Both the position numbers and the translations under genes were made by a program. From Marinobacter vinifirmus (GTDB lineage: Bacteria; Pseudomonadota; Gammaproteobacteria; Pseudomonadales; Oleiphilaceae): a stretch of DNA of 64,000 bases. The notes beneath the pieces were generated by a model. That model had not been told where the DNA came from. It was given only the letters and a program-made list of their open reading frames with translations, and ran no database searches. The DNA lies in contig NZ_NEFY01000003.1 of assembly GCF_002258215.1 (NCBI RefSeq), positions 1-64,000 of the forward strand, in the 5' to 3' direction. Numbering within the stretch: the stretch's first letter is position 1; every line of letters starts with the position of its first letter. This document shows, one piece after another, positions 27,367-37,335 of the stretch.

Positions 27367-30300
27367 GCGGCCACCTCCCCGGAAACCGGCTCGCCATCGA
27401 ACAGGGCATCCAGCTGTTCAATCAGCACTCTGGGGGGCTTGTCGGTAAACGCGCCGCCACTGGCGGAATTCACCCCGCGCAGGAACAGGTACACTGCGCC
27501 GCCGATGTGCTGGTCGTAGTCGTAACCCGGCAGCCGGGCTTTCAGCAGCCGGTGCAGGGCCAGCAGGTAGAGCACGTATTGCAGGTCGTAGCGCTTGTCC
27601 AGGATCGCCTGGCCCATGGCCTGGTCGGTGTAGGCGGCGTCGTCCTCGCCCAAAGCATTGGATTTGTAGTCCAGCACGTAATACTGCCCCTTGTGTTCAA
27701 ACACCAGGTCGATAAAGCCCTTGAGCATGCCGTTGAAGCGGTAGGTTTCGGCCCGGGGCCGGTCCGCGCCGTTCAGGGTGTGACGGGTGACCAGCGCATC
27801 CAGTTGTCGGATGCTGACGTTGCGGCTTTCAAACCAGAACTCCAGCTCCGGGCGCAGGTTGCCCAGCTCTGCCAGGCTGGCGCTTTGCTGCCCGTCCCGG
27901 TCCAGTTTCAGCGGTTTCCGGATCAACGCCAGCAGCCACTGCTGCAGGGGTTCCACCCAGTCGCCCCAGCCCCGGGTGCCACAACGGCGGGTGAGCTGTT
28001 CGTGCAGCAGCTCGGAGTTATCCACAACCCGCTGGAAGCCCTGGGCTGTGCACCATTCCAGTAATTCGTGCAGGAAGGTGCCGGGGCCGGCGCCTTTGGG
28101 GAAGTGGTGATGGTTCCGTACGCTGGGCATGGCCGGGGCTTCTTCGGCTGGTTCCTGGGCGCTTTCTTCCAGCAGGTTCTGGGTCTGGGCGTCTTCCACC
28201 TCGCCGGTGAAGGTAATACCGGTGCCGGCCATGCCGGTGTATTCGATGCTGGAGTAACTGGCAATCCACCAGTCTTCCTTCGCTTCCCGGGTGGAGACCA
28301 GCGCCGGCCCCAGGGCTTCCGGGGCGGTTTCGGTGAATACCGTGCTTTCGGCTTCCGGCAGCGGGGTCATCCGGATTTCCGGGCGGCCTTGCGCCAGCTG
28401 AGCCAGGGCCTGGCTGATGGGCTGCTCCGGTGTTCCGGCAATCGCATAGCCCAGGCCACTCTGGTGCCAGTTATCCACAGCCGCCGCGCCCACCCAGGTG
28501 GCAAACCGGGCCCGGGTCAGGGCCACGTAGAGTTTTCGGATGTCCTCGCCCAGGCGTTCCTGGTCGGCTTGTTCGATGTCTTCCGGCGTGGGGTCGAACA
28601 CCGTCACCAGCTTGCCGGAGTCGTCGTGGTAGCGAACATACGCCTGCTTCTGGTTCTCTGCCCGGAAGGCGGTGCCGAAAGGCAGGAACACCAGCGGGTA
28701 TTCCAGGCCCTTGGATTTGTGCACGGTAATTACCTTCACCAGCCCGGCGTCGCTTTCCAGGCGCAGGGTGCGGTGTTCGTCTTCTTCGTCTGCCGCCCGC
28801 AGAATCTGGGTGAAGTGGTGCACCAGCGCATGCTCGCCGTCCAGTTGCAGGCTGTCCTGCAGCAGCAGTTCGGCAATGTGCAGGATATCAGTAAGCCTTC
28901 GCTCACCGTCGGGGCGTTGCAGCAAAAGGCCGGGCACCTCGAAGTCCATCAGAAAGCTGCGCAGCATGGGCAATACGCCCTGGCTTTGCCATTGTTGCTG
29001 GTAGCCCTGAAAACGCTCGATTTCCCGTTCCAGCACCAGCTCGTCGGTCAGCAGCAAGTCCAGCGTCTGCCAGCTCTGGCCCAGGGTCGGTGTGGCCAGG
29101 GCGGCACGGATAAAGGCCAGTTGCCGGGGTTCGGCGAAGGCCCGCAGCCAGCACAGCACTTCCTTGGCTTCCTGGGAGGTCAGCACCGAATCCCGGTCTG
29201 ACAGGTACACGCTCTTGATGCGCCGGCGCCCGAGGGCATCCCGCACCGCGGCCGCCTCGTTGCGGTTGTTCACCAGCACGGCGATGTCTTTCGGTGCCAC
29301 CAGCTCCAGGTCGGCGGGGTTATCCGGCAGGGCAAAGCCGGCCTGCTTCGCCTGGCCCAGGGTCAGCAGCCGGGCAATTTCACTGGCGCAGGTTTCGGCC
29401 ACCTCGGTGGTGGCGGTGCCCTTGGCGAGCCCCTTCGGGTTGCCTTCCTTGTCGGTTTCTCCGGATTCGTGGGTCCAGAACATCAGGCTGGGCTGGATTT
29501 CTCCGTTCACGGCCCACAGGCGTTTGGTGCCGTTGGCATCCACGCCCTGGAATGGCAGCGGCGTGCTGTCGCCCTTGCCGAACAGGAAGGCGCCTTTGGC
29601 GCTGTGCTGGTCGCTGTGTTCAAACACCCGGTTGACGGCGCGCACCATGGTTTCGGCGGAGCGGAAGTTCTTGCCCAGGGTGTAAGTGCGGGCCTGCACA
29701 CCCAGCCGTGCGTGCAGGTAGGTGTAGATATCGGCGCCCCGGAAGCCGTAAATGGCCTGTTTCGGATCACCGATCATCAGCAGGCAGGTGTCCGGGCTGT
29801 TCGCTTCCACGTTATAGACCCGGTTGAAAATGCGGTACTGCACCGGGTCGGTGTCCTGGAATTCGTCAATCAGCGCCACCGGGAACTGCCGGCGGATGGT
29901 GGCGGCCAGCTGGTCGCCCCGGGGGCCGTGCAGGGCGTCGTCCAGGCGGGTCAGCAGGTCGTCAAAGCCCATTTCCGAGCGTTGCTGTTTCTCCGCTTCC
30001 AGCCGGTTGGCAATCCAGTGGCTGGCGTGGCGCAGGATGTCAGACTTGGCGCTGGGCTGGTTCTGGCCGAACTCCATCAAGGCTTCGATGGCGTCGAAGG
30101 CCGGGTGATGGGGGCCGGGCTCCTCCCCTTTCAGGATGTTATCCAGGCCTTCGGGGGTCTGGTTCTTGTAACCGGCGGCGCTGTCCAGTTTCTCCGGCAG
30201 CAGTTCGTCGGATTCGGCCCAGGCCAGCAGGTTGTCCCAGACCTTGAGCATGGCGTTCTTGCTGCCGCCGTGCAGGCGCTTGGCTTTGTGCAGGTCGTTC

Positions 30301-31088
30301 AACAGGTCGGTGACTTCCTGCTGCCACTGGGCCCAGGGGTGCGCTTTCAGTTCATTGGCCCGTGCCTGCCGTTCGCTGACCACCTGGTTGATGGCCTGGT
30401 GCACGTTCTCTGGTGGTGTGCCCAGGGCGTCCGGATCGTCGATCAGGTTGCGCACCGCCTTGCGCAGGTCGGTGGGGGTTTTCCAGTGGCTGAGGGCTTC
30501 GTCCATCAGGGCCGGCGGCAGCGGATAGACAAAGGTACGCCAGTAATCCCGGGCCACGTCTTCCAGCAGTTCGCTCTGGTCGGTGGCCAGGGTGAGTTTG
30601 AACAGGCTGCCGCTGTCGAAGGCGTGTTCGCTGAGCATGCGGTTACACCAGCCGTGGATGGTGGACACCGCCGCTTCGTCCATCCACTCGGCGGCCAGCA
30701 GCAGTTTCTTGCGGCAGTCGGGCCAGCTGGCCGGGTCCGGATAGCTGTCATCCCGCAGCTTGTGGATAAGTGCGGTTTCCGGGGTGGGTTCCAGGCTGTC
30801 GGCGGCCTCGGAAAACACCTCGGCAGCTTGGGTCAGCCGGGTACGGATGCGATCCCGCAGCTCCTTGGTGGCGGCGTCGGTAAAGGTCACCACCAGCAGG
30901 TTTGGTGGCAGCAGGTTCTGCAGCGGGCTGTCTTCGTTCTGGCCATGGCCCAGCACCAGGCGCACATACAGGATGGCGATGGTGAAGGTTTTACCGGTGC
31001 CGGCACTGGCCTCGATCAGGGAACTGCCGTTCAGGGGCAGCGCCAGCGGGTCCAGCTTCGGGTTGCGGTTAGCGATTGTCTGATTCAT
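27363..31088 (-). CDS. recB: Exodeoxyribonuclease V beta subunit
   Basis: 1241 residues from MNQTIANRN; the recC stop overlaps this ATG (ATGA), which fixes the start. N-terminal UvrD-type helicase with EASAGTGKTFTI near 28 and LIDEFQDTDPVQYRIF near 425, and a C-terminal nuclease with YVLDYKSN near 1139. With RecC and RecD it processes double-strand ends and degrades unprotected phage DNA. Confidence 0.97.
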   Translation of the reverse strand: MNQTIANRNPKLDPLALPLNGSSLIEASAGTGKTFTIAILYVRLVLGHGQNEDSPLQNLLPPNLLVVTFTDAATKELRDRIRTRLTQAAEVFSEAADSLEPTPETALIHKLRDDSYPDPASWPDCRKKLLLAAEWMDEAAVSTIHGWCNRMLSEHAFDSGSLFKLTLATDQSELLEDVARDYWRTFVYPLPPALMDEALSHWKTPTDLRKAVRNLIDDPDALGTPPENVHQAINQVVSERQARANELKAHPWAQWQQEVTDLLNDLHKAKRLHGGSKNAMLKVWDNLLAWAESDELLPEKLDSAAGYKNQTPEGLDNILKGEEPGPHHPAFDAIEALMEFGQNQPSAKSDILRHASHWIANRLEAEKQQRSEMGFDDLLTRLDDALHGPRGDQLAATIRRQFPVALIDEFQDTDPVQYRIFNRVYNVEANSPDTCLLMIGDPKQAIYGFRGADIYTYLHARLGVQARTYTLGKNFRSAETMVRAVNRVFEHSDQHSAKGAFLFGKGDSTPLPFQGVDANGTKRLWAVNGEIQPSLMFWTHESGETDKEGNPKGLAKGTATTEVAETCASEIARLLTLGQAKQAGFALPDNPADLELVAPKDIAVLVNNRNEAAAVRDALGRRRIKSVYLSDRDSVLTSQEAKEVLCWLRAFAEPRQLAFIRAALATPTLGQSWQTLDLLLTDELVLEREIERFQGYQQQWQSQGVLPMLRSFLMDFEVPGLLLQRPDGERRLTDILHIAELLLQDSLQLDGEHALVHHFTQILRAADEEDEHRTLRLESDAGLVKVITVHKSKGLEYPLVFLPFGTAFRAENQKQAYVRYHDDSGKLVTVFDPTPEDIEQADQERLGEDIRKLYVALTRARFATWVGAAAVDNWHQSGLGYAIAGTPEQPISQALAQLAQGRPEIRMTPLPEAESTVFTETAPEALGPALVSTREAKEDWWIASYSSIEYTGMAGTGITFTGEVEDAQTQNLLEESAQEPAEEAPAMPSVRNHHHFPKGAGPGTFLHELLEWCTAQGFQRVVDNSELLHEQLTRRCGTRGWGDWVEPLQQWLLALIRKPLKLDRDGQQSASLAELGNLRPELEFWFESRNVSIRQLDALVTRHTLNGADRPRAETYRFNGMLKGFIDLVFEHKGQYYVLDYKSNALGEDDAAYTDQAMGQAILDKRYDLQYVLYLLALHRLLKARLPGYDYDQHIGGAVYLFLRGVNSASGGAFTDKPPRVLIEQLDALFDGEPVSGEVAA

Positions 31089-34000
31089 GCCTGCTCCTCC
31101 TGGTAACCCACCTGCTCGGCTGCTGATTTGCCCTGCTCCGCTTCCCAAAGAGGCACGTAAAGCTGGTGCAGCAAGGCTTCGAACTCGCCGCTGGCCATCA
31201 GCGCCTCGGGGCTTTCAAAGGCGCCGCGCAGGTAGCCGGTGTCCCGTTCCAGGGCGGTGGTATAGGCCTGTTCCGCTTCGTTGATAGCGCGCTCGTGGTC
31301 ACCCACGTATTTCTTGCCGCCGTAGAAACTGGTGATCCAGGCAAAGCCGGCTTCGCAGTGAATGGGCAGGGCCCGGGTGGTGGCGTCCATCCAGCGGCCG
31401 AGAATGGCTTCGAAATGTTTTTGTGCCTGTTCGGGTGCCATCACCGGGAACTGGAATTTTCGGCCTTCTTCCTTACCCAGAATCAGGGTTTCAAAGGGCT
31501 GGCCGCTGAGTTGCCCGGCCAGGTGAATCAGCCAGTCCCGCAGCAGGTTGGCGTAGCGCACTTTCTTGGAGTAGCCGGAACCGGTGAGCAGGCCGGAGCT
31601 GGCGATGACCAGCCGGCACACTTGCCCTTGTGGATTGCAGCGCAGGTTGTCGATCAGGTCCGCCACTTCCACCGAACCGAGGTCACCCGTATAGCGAAAC
31701 TCGAAGGGTAAAGGCTCCGCCATCACTTCCGGCCATTCCGCCAGGGCACCGCGATAGCGCTCGAACAGGTCCGGCAGCCGGCCGGCCAGTTCCGTGCGCA
31801 GGCGGTGTTCGGTGACCCCCATGCCCAGGTCGCCGCGCCGGGCCATGCGGTCCAGGCTGGTTGCAAGACGTTCGTGCAGTTCTTCCTCGCTGGCGGCTTT
31901 CAGTACGCTGTTCTGAATCAGTTCGTTATCCAGGCGCCAGCGGTCCAGGCCGTTCAGGTCGAAGTTTTCGTTGTCGGTATCCTCGTCTTCCACGTCTTCA
32001 AAGCGCACCTGCAGCCGGCGCTGGTAGAAGTTGTCGATGGGCTTTTTCAGGAAGTTCGCCAGCTCATTCAGGCTGATGGGTTCCTCCGGAGCCTGGTACG
32101 GCAGCGCTTGATGGGCCTGCTCGAGGGCTTCCACGCCGTGGGCGCTGCGCCACTCCCGTTCGTAGGTAAACAGGCCGCGGGCCTGCAGTACTTCGGCCAG
32201 CGGTTTGGGCTGGGCCTCTTCGCCTTCGCCCAGGCCATTGGCTTTCGGGAAGTAGTCCCGGCTGAAGGGTTGTAACGGGTGTTGGGTGGTCAGGGCTTTG
32301 GTCACCGCAAGTTCCGGTTGTCCTGCCACAGACCACAGGCTGTCCAGGTGATCCTGCAACTGGCCGATCAAGACCGAGGGTGGCCGCTCGGAATCGTCCT
32401 TGATGCTGCGCCCCACCCAGCTGATGTACAGCTGTTCCCGGGCCGACAGCAGGGCTTCCAGAAACAGGTAGCGATCGTCTTCCCGGCGGGAGCGGTCCCC
32501 CGGCCGGTAATCCTGCGCCATCAGGTCGAAATCCACCGGCGGCCGGGAGCGGGGGTAATCGCCGTCGTTCATACCCAGCAGGCACACTTTGCGGAACGGA
32601 ATGGCTCGCATCGGCATCAGGGTGGCGAAGTTCACCTTGCCAGCCAGGAAGCGCTGGTTCAGGCCGCCTTCGTCCAGGCCCTGCAATAGCACATCCTTGA
32701 CGATGTTCAGGGGCAGCGGCTGGTGATCAAGGCCTGCGGCGAGGGCATCTTCCAGCCATTGCTCGAGCTGGCGGCGGAAGCGGTTCAGCAACAGCAGGTC
32801 CTGGCCCTCCACCTTGTGGAAAAACTGCTCCAGCATGGCGGAGAACAGGGCTTCCCATTCACCGGGCGTGCGGGTGGCTTGCAGGGCCTGCCACAGGGTT
32901 TCCAGCTGGTGCACGAACTCGCCTAGCCGCCCGGCTAGGCTGGCTTGCAGGCCACCGATTTCGCCATAGGGCTCTACCCCGCCCCAGGGTTCGTCATCGC
33001 CCATGCCGTAGCCCAGCAGCATGGACCGAAGGCCAGACTGCCAGGTGTTGCGATCCAGCTCTGCCGGCAGGTCCAGGCTTTCCCGGTGCTTGCCATGTAG
33101 GCCCCAGCGAATGTTGGCGCCTTCCACCCAGCGCCGGGCCAGGGGGATCTCGTCTTCACTGATATCAAAGCGGTCGCGAATGCCGGGCACTTCCAGCAGG
33201 CTGATAATTTCGCTCACGCCAAAGCGGCTGCGGGGCAGCGACATCAGGGTTTCCAGGGCAATCAGCACTGGTTCGTGGTGGCGCTGGCCCTGATCGGAAA
33301 TGGTAAACGGAATGTGGCGTTTGCGGCCCGGCGAATAGCGGCCAAATACGGCCTGGATGTGCGGCGCATACACGTTGATGTCCGGCACCATTACAATCAC
33401 ATCCCGGGGCCGCAGCGTGGGGTCGGCATTGAACGCGGCCAGCAGTTGGTCGTGCAGGATTTCCACCTCCCGCTGGGGGCCATGGGCGTCGTGGAACACC
33501 ACGGAATGGTCCCGGGCCAGATCCACCGTGCGGTGCTGCTGGCGGATTTCCTGCAATGGGGTCAGGTTGTGGATATCGTTCTGTAGCTGGTGCAGCAGGC
33601 AGGGGTTATCCACATCGCCATGGTCGGTGAAGATATCGATCTTCTGGCCGGGGGTCTGGAAGCTGGCGCGGTAGTCGTCCGGATTGTCGAACTCATCCAG
33701 CAGGCGGATGTAGTCCCGGCCCTGCTTGCCCCAGGCCGCTAACAGAGGGTTGGCATGCTGGTGCAGCTGGTCTGGGTCATCAATCTGTGACAGCACCGGG
33801 TGTGCGGCGCCCCGCTTGCGTTCGGCTTTCAGCAGCTCCCGGTCGCTGATGATGTCGGCCCAGTAGAACTGGCAGGGGTTGTGCACGCACAACACCACCT
33901 GGCTAAAGCGGCTCAATACGTACAAAGCTTCCAGCGCCTGCCGGGGCAATGACGACACCCCGAACACCACGATGCGTTTGGGCAGGCGCCCCGGATTGGC

Positions 34001-34678
34001 CGGCTCGCTGATGCGCTGGCCCTGCTCCATAAAGCGGGTGTGAATTTGCGAGCGGCTGGTGTGGGCCTCGCTGCCCACGTCTTCTACCAGCTTGCGCCAG
34101 AGTAACGGCTGCCAGAGGGTTTCCGCATCCAGGGGCTTTTCTTCGCCCCGGGCGGTGATCACCACATCCTTGCCCTGCTCCCAGGCCGCTAGCCAGTCGG
34201 CCCGGAACACCTGGTACTGGTCGAACAGGTCGGCCACCTTCTCGGCCAGCTGGAAATTGCGCAGATCGGTATCGCTGCCGTCCAGGAATCGCGCCAGGGG
34301 CGTGAAGGCCTCATCCTGTCCCACCAGCTCCGGCAACAACCGGTACAGCCGCCACACCAGCCGGCGCTTGTCGAAGGGGGATTGCTCCGGCACTTCGCCG
34401 TCCGGCAACACCGCCCGGTAGGCCTGCCAGATAAAGCGCGCGGGAAACAGGAAGTCCATGCCCGCGGCAATGCCCAAGCCGCCTTCCACACCATCGTCGG
34501 TGCGCTTTTCCGCCAGCGCCAGCTTCAGCCACTGGGCAATGCCGTTACTCTGCACCAGAAAGGTCTCGCTCTGCAGCGGCGGCATGGGGTTCTGCCGACA
34601 GATATAGACCACGGCGCGGCGCAGGTCTTCCAGGTGGTTGGCGTGGATGGCGTGAAAGCCGGGTTCAATGGCGGCCAT
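31085..34678 (-). CDS. recC: Exodeoxyribonuclease V gamma subunit
   Basis: 1197 residues. Starts with a RecC-type region (HANHLEDLRRAVVYIC..P) and contains GMNDGDYPR.RPPVDFDLM, typical of RecC's inactive helicase fold, which recognises Chi. First gene of recC-recB-recD; no ptrA lies between recC and recB, unlike in E. coli. Confidence 0.97.
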   Translation of the reverse strand: MAAIEPGFHAIHANHLEDLRRAVVYICRQNPMPPLQSETFLVQSNGIAQWLKLALAEKRTDDGVEGGLGIAAGMDFLFPARFIWQAYRAVLPDGEVPEQSPFDKRRLVWRLYRLLPELVGQDEAFTPLARFLDGSDTDLRNFQLAEKVADLFDQYQVFRADWLAAWEQGKDVVITARGEEKPLDAETLWQPLLWRKLVEDVGSEAHTSRSQIHTRFMEQGQRISEPANPGRLPKRIVVFGVSSLPRQALEALYVLSRFSQVVLCVHNPCQFYWADIISDRELLKAERKRGAAHPVLSQIDDPDQLHQHANPLLAAWGKQGRDYIRLLDEFDNPDDYRASFQTPGQKIDIFTDHGDVDNPCLLHQLQNDIHNLTPLQEIRQQHRTVDLARDHSVVFHDAHGPQREVEILHDQLLAAFNADPTLRPRDVIVMVPDINVYAPHIQAVFGRYSPGRKRHIPFTISDQGQRHHEPVLIALETLMSLPRSRFGVSEIISLLEVPGIRDRFDISEDEIPLARRWVEGANIRWGLHGKHRESLDLPAELDRNTWQSGLRSMLLGYGMGDDEPWGGVEPYGEIGGLQASLAGRLGEFVHQLETLWQALQATRTPGEWEALFSAMLEQFFHKVEGQDLLLLNRFRRQLEQWLEDALAAGLDHQPLPLNIVKDVLLQGLDEGGLNQRFLAGKVNFATLMPMRAIPFRKVCLLGMNDGDYPRSRPPVDFDLMAQDYRPGDRSRREDDRYLFLEALLSAREQLYISWVGRSIKDDSERPPSVLIGQLQDHLDSLWSVAGQPELAVTKALTTQHPLQPFSRDYFPKANGLGEGEEAQPKPLAEVLQARGLFTYEREWRSAHGVEALEQAHQALPYQAPEEPISLNELANFLKKPIDNFYQRRLQVRFEDVEDEDTDNENFDLNGLDRWRLDNELIQNSVLKAASEEELHERLATSLDRMARRGDLGMGVTEHRLRTELAGRLPDLFERYRGALAEWPEVMAEPLPFEFRYTGDLGSVEVADLIDNLRCNPQGQVCRLVIASSGLLTGSGYSKKVRYANLLRDWLIHLAGQLSGQPFETLILGKEEGRKFQFPVMAPEQAQKHFEAILGRWMDATTRALPIHCEAGFAWITSFYGGKKYVGDHERAINEAEQAYTTALERDTGYLRGAFESPEALMASGEFEALLHQLYVPLWEAEQGKSAAEQVGYQEEQA

Positions 34679-34813
34679 GGGTGTCCTTAGCTGCGGAATT
34701 CGCTGGAATAGATGGCAAACAGCTTACCTTAAGCGCTCCCGGATTCGCAGAGGGTGCGCCAGGTTGCAGAACAAAGGATACCTATGGATTGCGACAAAGA
34801 AGGTCGCGTGCGG

Positions 34814-35035
34814 TCAGCGCACCAGGTCGAGCAGCATTTTCCGCACCCGGGCGCTGGATTCCGCATCCAGGCAGGTCAGGTCTTCCACGTGCAGCTGGTG
34901 GTTTTTCAGAAGCCGGTACAGGGAGTCGGCCGAGATCGAGATGGAAACCTGCCTGTTGTCAGGTGCAGCGGACCAGTTCACATGCTGGTAGTGGTTGGTC
35001 TGGGCCAGATTCGGGTTTAAGAGCGCCATTCCCAT
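34814..35035 (-). CDS. Small protein of unknown function, second gene of a Fur-controlled pair
   Basis: 73 residues from the ATG at 35035 with GGAGG 4 bases upstream; a second ATG at 35029 is better spaced and equally possible. Lies 14 bases after the 156-residue gene. The C-terminal half (DSLYRLLKNHQLHVEDLTCLDAESSARVRKMLLDLV) looks helical and is not recognised. The ribosome binding site and operon position support a real gene. Confidence 0.6.
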   Translation of the reverse strand: MGMALLNPNLAQTNHYQHVNWSAAPDNRQVSISISADSLYRLLKNHQLHVEDLTCLDAESSARVRKMLLDLVR

Positions 35036-35049
35036 AGAGCCTCCGAAGT

Positions 35050-35520
35050 TCAGTGCGCCGCCATAGCGGTTTGCGGTGTGGGGTAGGATGCGGGAATGTC
35101 TGGCCAGTTCAGGTACTCTGAGAAAAAGTCGGCCTGGCGTGGGGTATCGAGCAGCACTTCGATGCATTCATCAGTACTGCAACAGCCGCTGGGGCTACCA
35201 TGGCAGGGCTCGGCCGATTGCAGACTTTCCAGGGCGCTGAACAGTACGTATTCTGCGGCGGTATGGTCGCCCCGGTCGTGCAGGGCCCGGCACACCAGAA
35301 TGGCGGCCAGGGTAAGCTCCACATGCATGCAGTCCGGGTGGTCAGCCCGCGCCAGGCAGGCCAGGTCAAAGGCGCTGCCGGTGGCGGCAATCATCTTTTC
35401 GGTATCCTGGTTCTCGCAGAAGGTGAAGGCGTACTCCATCCAGAACAGCCACAGGTCGTTCTGTTCAGTTAAGGACAGGCTGGAAAACATCTGGCGGTGG
35501 CGTGAGCAGAGAAATTTCAT
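35050..35520 (-). CDS. Fur-controlled Cys/His-containing protein of unknown function
   Basis: 156 residues from MKFLCSRHRQMFSS, preceded by AAGGAGG; the longer frame to 35730 crosses the promoter and is rejected. Predicted helical, TPR-like (HVELTLAAILVCRALHDRGDHTAAEYVLFSALESL), with cysteines at several positions and a CCSTDEC cluster near 122. The promoter overlaps a strong Fur box, so expression should rise when iron is scarce. No known family recognised. Confidence 0.75.
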   Translation of the reverse strand: MKFLCSRHRQMFSSLSLTEQNDLWLFWMEYAFTFCENQDTEKMIAATGSAFDLACLARADHPDCMHVELTLAAILVCRALHDRGDHTAAEYVLFSALESLQSAEPCHGSPSGCCSTDECIEVLLDTPRQADFFSEYLNWPDIPASYPTPQTAMAAH

Positions 35521-35543
35521 GGCGTCCTCCTTGTCTTGATGCA

Positions 35544-35576
35544 AATGATAATAGTTATCATTAAGTGGGTTAGCAA
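35544..35576 (-). promoter_or_regulatory. Fur box overlapping a sigma-70 promoter
   Basis: AATGATAATAGTTATCATT (35544-35562) is a palindrome close to the Fur consensus. On the minus strand TTGCTA (35571-35576), a 17-base spacer and TATTAT (35548-35553) form a promoter whose -10 lies inside the box. Confidence 0.85.
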
Positions 35577-35601
35577 GGTGTGTGATGATTAATTTTTGTG
35601 C

Positions 35602-37335
35602 ATGGATTACAGTCCCAGCCCTATGACGACAGAATTCACGGGCCAGCGCCCGCAAACAGCAAACCTTGAAGACCCCCTTTATTACCTGAGCAACATGGAC
35701 ACTATTGTGTCCTGGGTGGCCGATCATCACGCGGATTTGTTGACCGATCGGGAGCGAAACCGGCTGTCGGCGTTTGCAAACCTCGGGACCGGCCCTCGGG
35801 CCTTGCTCACGCGCATGGTGATGCGCTCCGGTGAGCTGTTCCGGGCTGACAAGCTGCGCTACCCGGAACTGCCGGTGCCGGAGGCAGACGCGCTCAAGTT
35901 ATTGGTGCAGGAGGGCTGGCTGGATAACTCGCCGGAGCTGAGCCTGGATGATTTGTTCCGGCTGTTTACCTTGGCGGAACTAAGGCCAGTATTTGGCGGT
36001 TGGCTGCAACAGCAGGGCCACCCGAAAACTTTGGGAAAAGCTCAGATGCGCGAGCTGCTGGCGGAACCGTTCAGCGAACCCCGGCCCTTGCGGGATTGGA
36101 TGCCTGATGACGGTGAAGCTGCGCAAGTCGTCCAGCTCCAGGACATGGCCCTTTTCGACCGCATCCGCCTGATGTTCTTCGGCAACCTGCGCCAGAGCTG
36201 GACCGATTTCGTGCTGGTGGAACTGGGCGTGCAGCAGTTCGAGCCGGTGCCCTTTACCCCGGAATCCCGCGCCTTTCAGCATCGCTCGGAAGTGGATTGT
36301 TACCTGCAGATGCATCAGTGCCGGGAACGGCTCGATAAGGGCGAACCGGCTGCGGACGTGTGGCCCGATGTTCCCGGCCCTGTGGATAACCCCTGGCTCA
36401 CCAGCCGCCGGGACCGGCTGTTGCTGGAACTGGGCCGGCAGGCGGAACGCCAGGGTGAACAGGAACTGGCGTTGCAGGTATGGGCGGCCAGCGGCCACCG
36501 GGAAGCGCGGCTGAAACAGCTGCGGTTGCTGGAGCGGATGAAGCGCTTTGACGATGCCTGGGCCATTGCCTGCCAGTGGCAGACTACACAACTGAGTGAT
36601 GCTGAAGCCCAGGGCCTGGGTCGCCTGCTGAAGCGGCTGGCGCCCAAGGTGGGGGCCGACAAACCCGAGCCTGTGGATAACCCTCCGCTGCGGGAATTCA
36701 CCCTCACCTTGCCAAGGCCAGACACCGGCACCGTGGAGTTGGCGGCGGTTCAGCACTTGAGCACAGAGGCGGCACCGGTGGTCTATGTGGAAAACACCCT
36801 GATCAATGCCCTGTTCGGGCTGCTGTGCTGGCCGGTGATCTTCAAACCCATCCCCGGCGCCTTCTTCCATCCGTTCCACATCGGCCCGGCGGACCTGACC
36901 CGGGAAGACTTTGTCGCCCGACGCGCGCAGGCCTTTGAGGAGCGCTTTGGCCTGCTGAAAACCCATGCCTATAAACAGCACATTCGCGACACCTTCCGGA
37001 ACAAACAGGGCATCGCCAATCCCTTTGTATTCTGGCCGGTACTGGATGAAGCTCTACTGGAACTGGCCCTGCACTGCATTCCCGCCCATCACCTGGAGTC
37101 CCTGTTCCGCCGCCTGCTCCACAACATCAAGGAACATCGCAGTGGCTTCCCGGACCTGATCCGGTTTGTGCCGGAGGCCGAGCAACCGGAACAGCGCTAT
37201 GAAATGATCGAAGTAAAAGGCCCCGGCGACCGCCTGCAGGACCACCAGATTCGCTGGCTGCAGTTCTTCGCTCGGCAAGGCATCCCGGCCAGCGTCTGCT
37301 ATGTGCGCTGGGATGACGATGAGGCGAGCGTGTGA
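35602..37335 (+). CDS. FAN1-like VRR-NUC structure-specific nuclease
   Basis: 577 residues; the start is uncertain (ATG at 35602 or 35623, neither with a clear ribosome binding site). The C-terminal VRR-NUC domain shows GFPDLIRF near 516, EMIEVKGPGDRLQDHQIRWLQ near 533-553, which hold the PD-D-EVK and Q catalytic pattern. Length and layout match bacterial FAN1 (P. aeruginosa about 560), which cuts branched DNA and interstrand crosslink structures. It is followed with a 4-base overlap by an XPD-like helicase gene. Confidence 0.85.
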   Translation: MDYSPSPMTTEFTGQRPQTANLEDPLYYLSNMDTIVSWVADHHADLLTDRERNRLSAFANLGTGPRALLTRMVMRSGELFRADKLRYPELPVPEADALKLLVQEGWLDNSPELSLDDLFRLFTLAELRPVFGGWLQQQGHPKTLGKAQMRELLAEPFSEPRPLRDWMPDDGEAAQVVQLQDMALFDRIRLMFFGNLRQSWTDFVLVELGVQQFEPVPFTPESRAFQHRSEVDCYLQMHQCRERLDKGEPAADVWPDVPGPVDNPWLTSRRDRLLLELGRQAERQGEQELALQVWAASGHREARLKQLRLLERMKRFDDAWAIACQWQTTQLSDAEAQGLGRLLKRLAPKVGADKPEPVDNPPLREFTLTLPRPDTGTVELAAVQHLSTEAAPVVYVENTLINALFGLLCWPVIFKPIPGAFFHPFHIGPADLTREDFVARRAQAFEERFGLLKTHAYKQHIRDTFRNKQGIANPFVFWPVLDEALLELALHCIPAHHLESLFRRLLHNIKEHRSGFPDLIRFVPEAEQPEQRYEMIEVKGPGDRLQDHQIRWLQFFARQGIPASVCYVRWDDDEASV

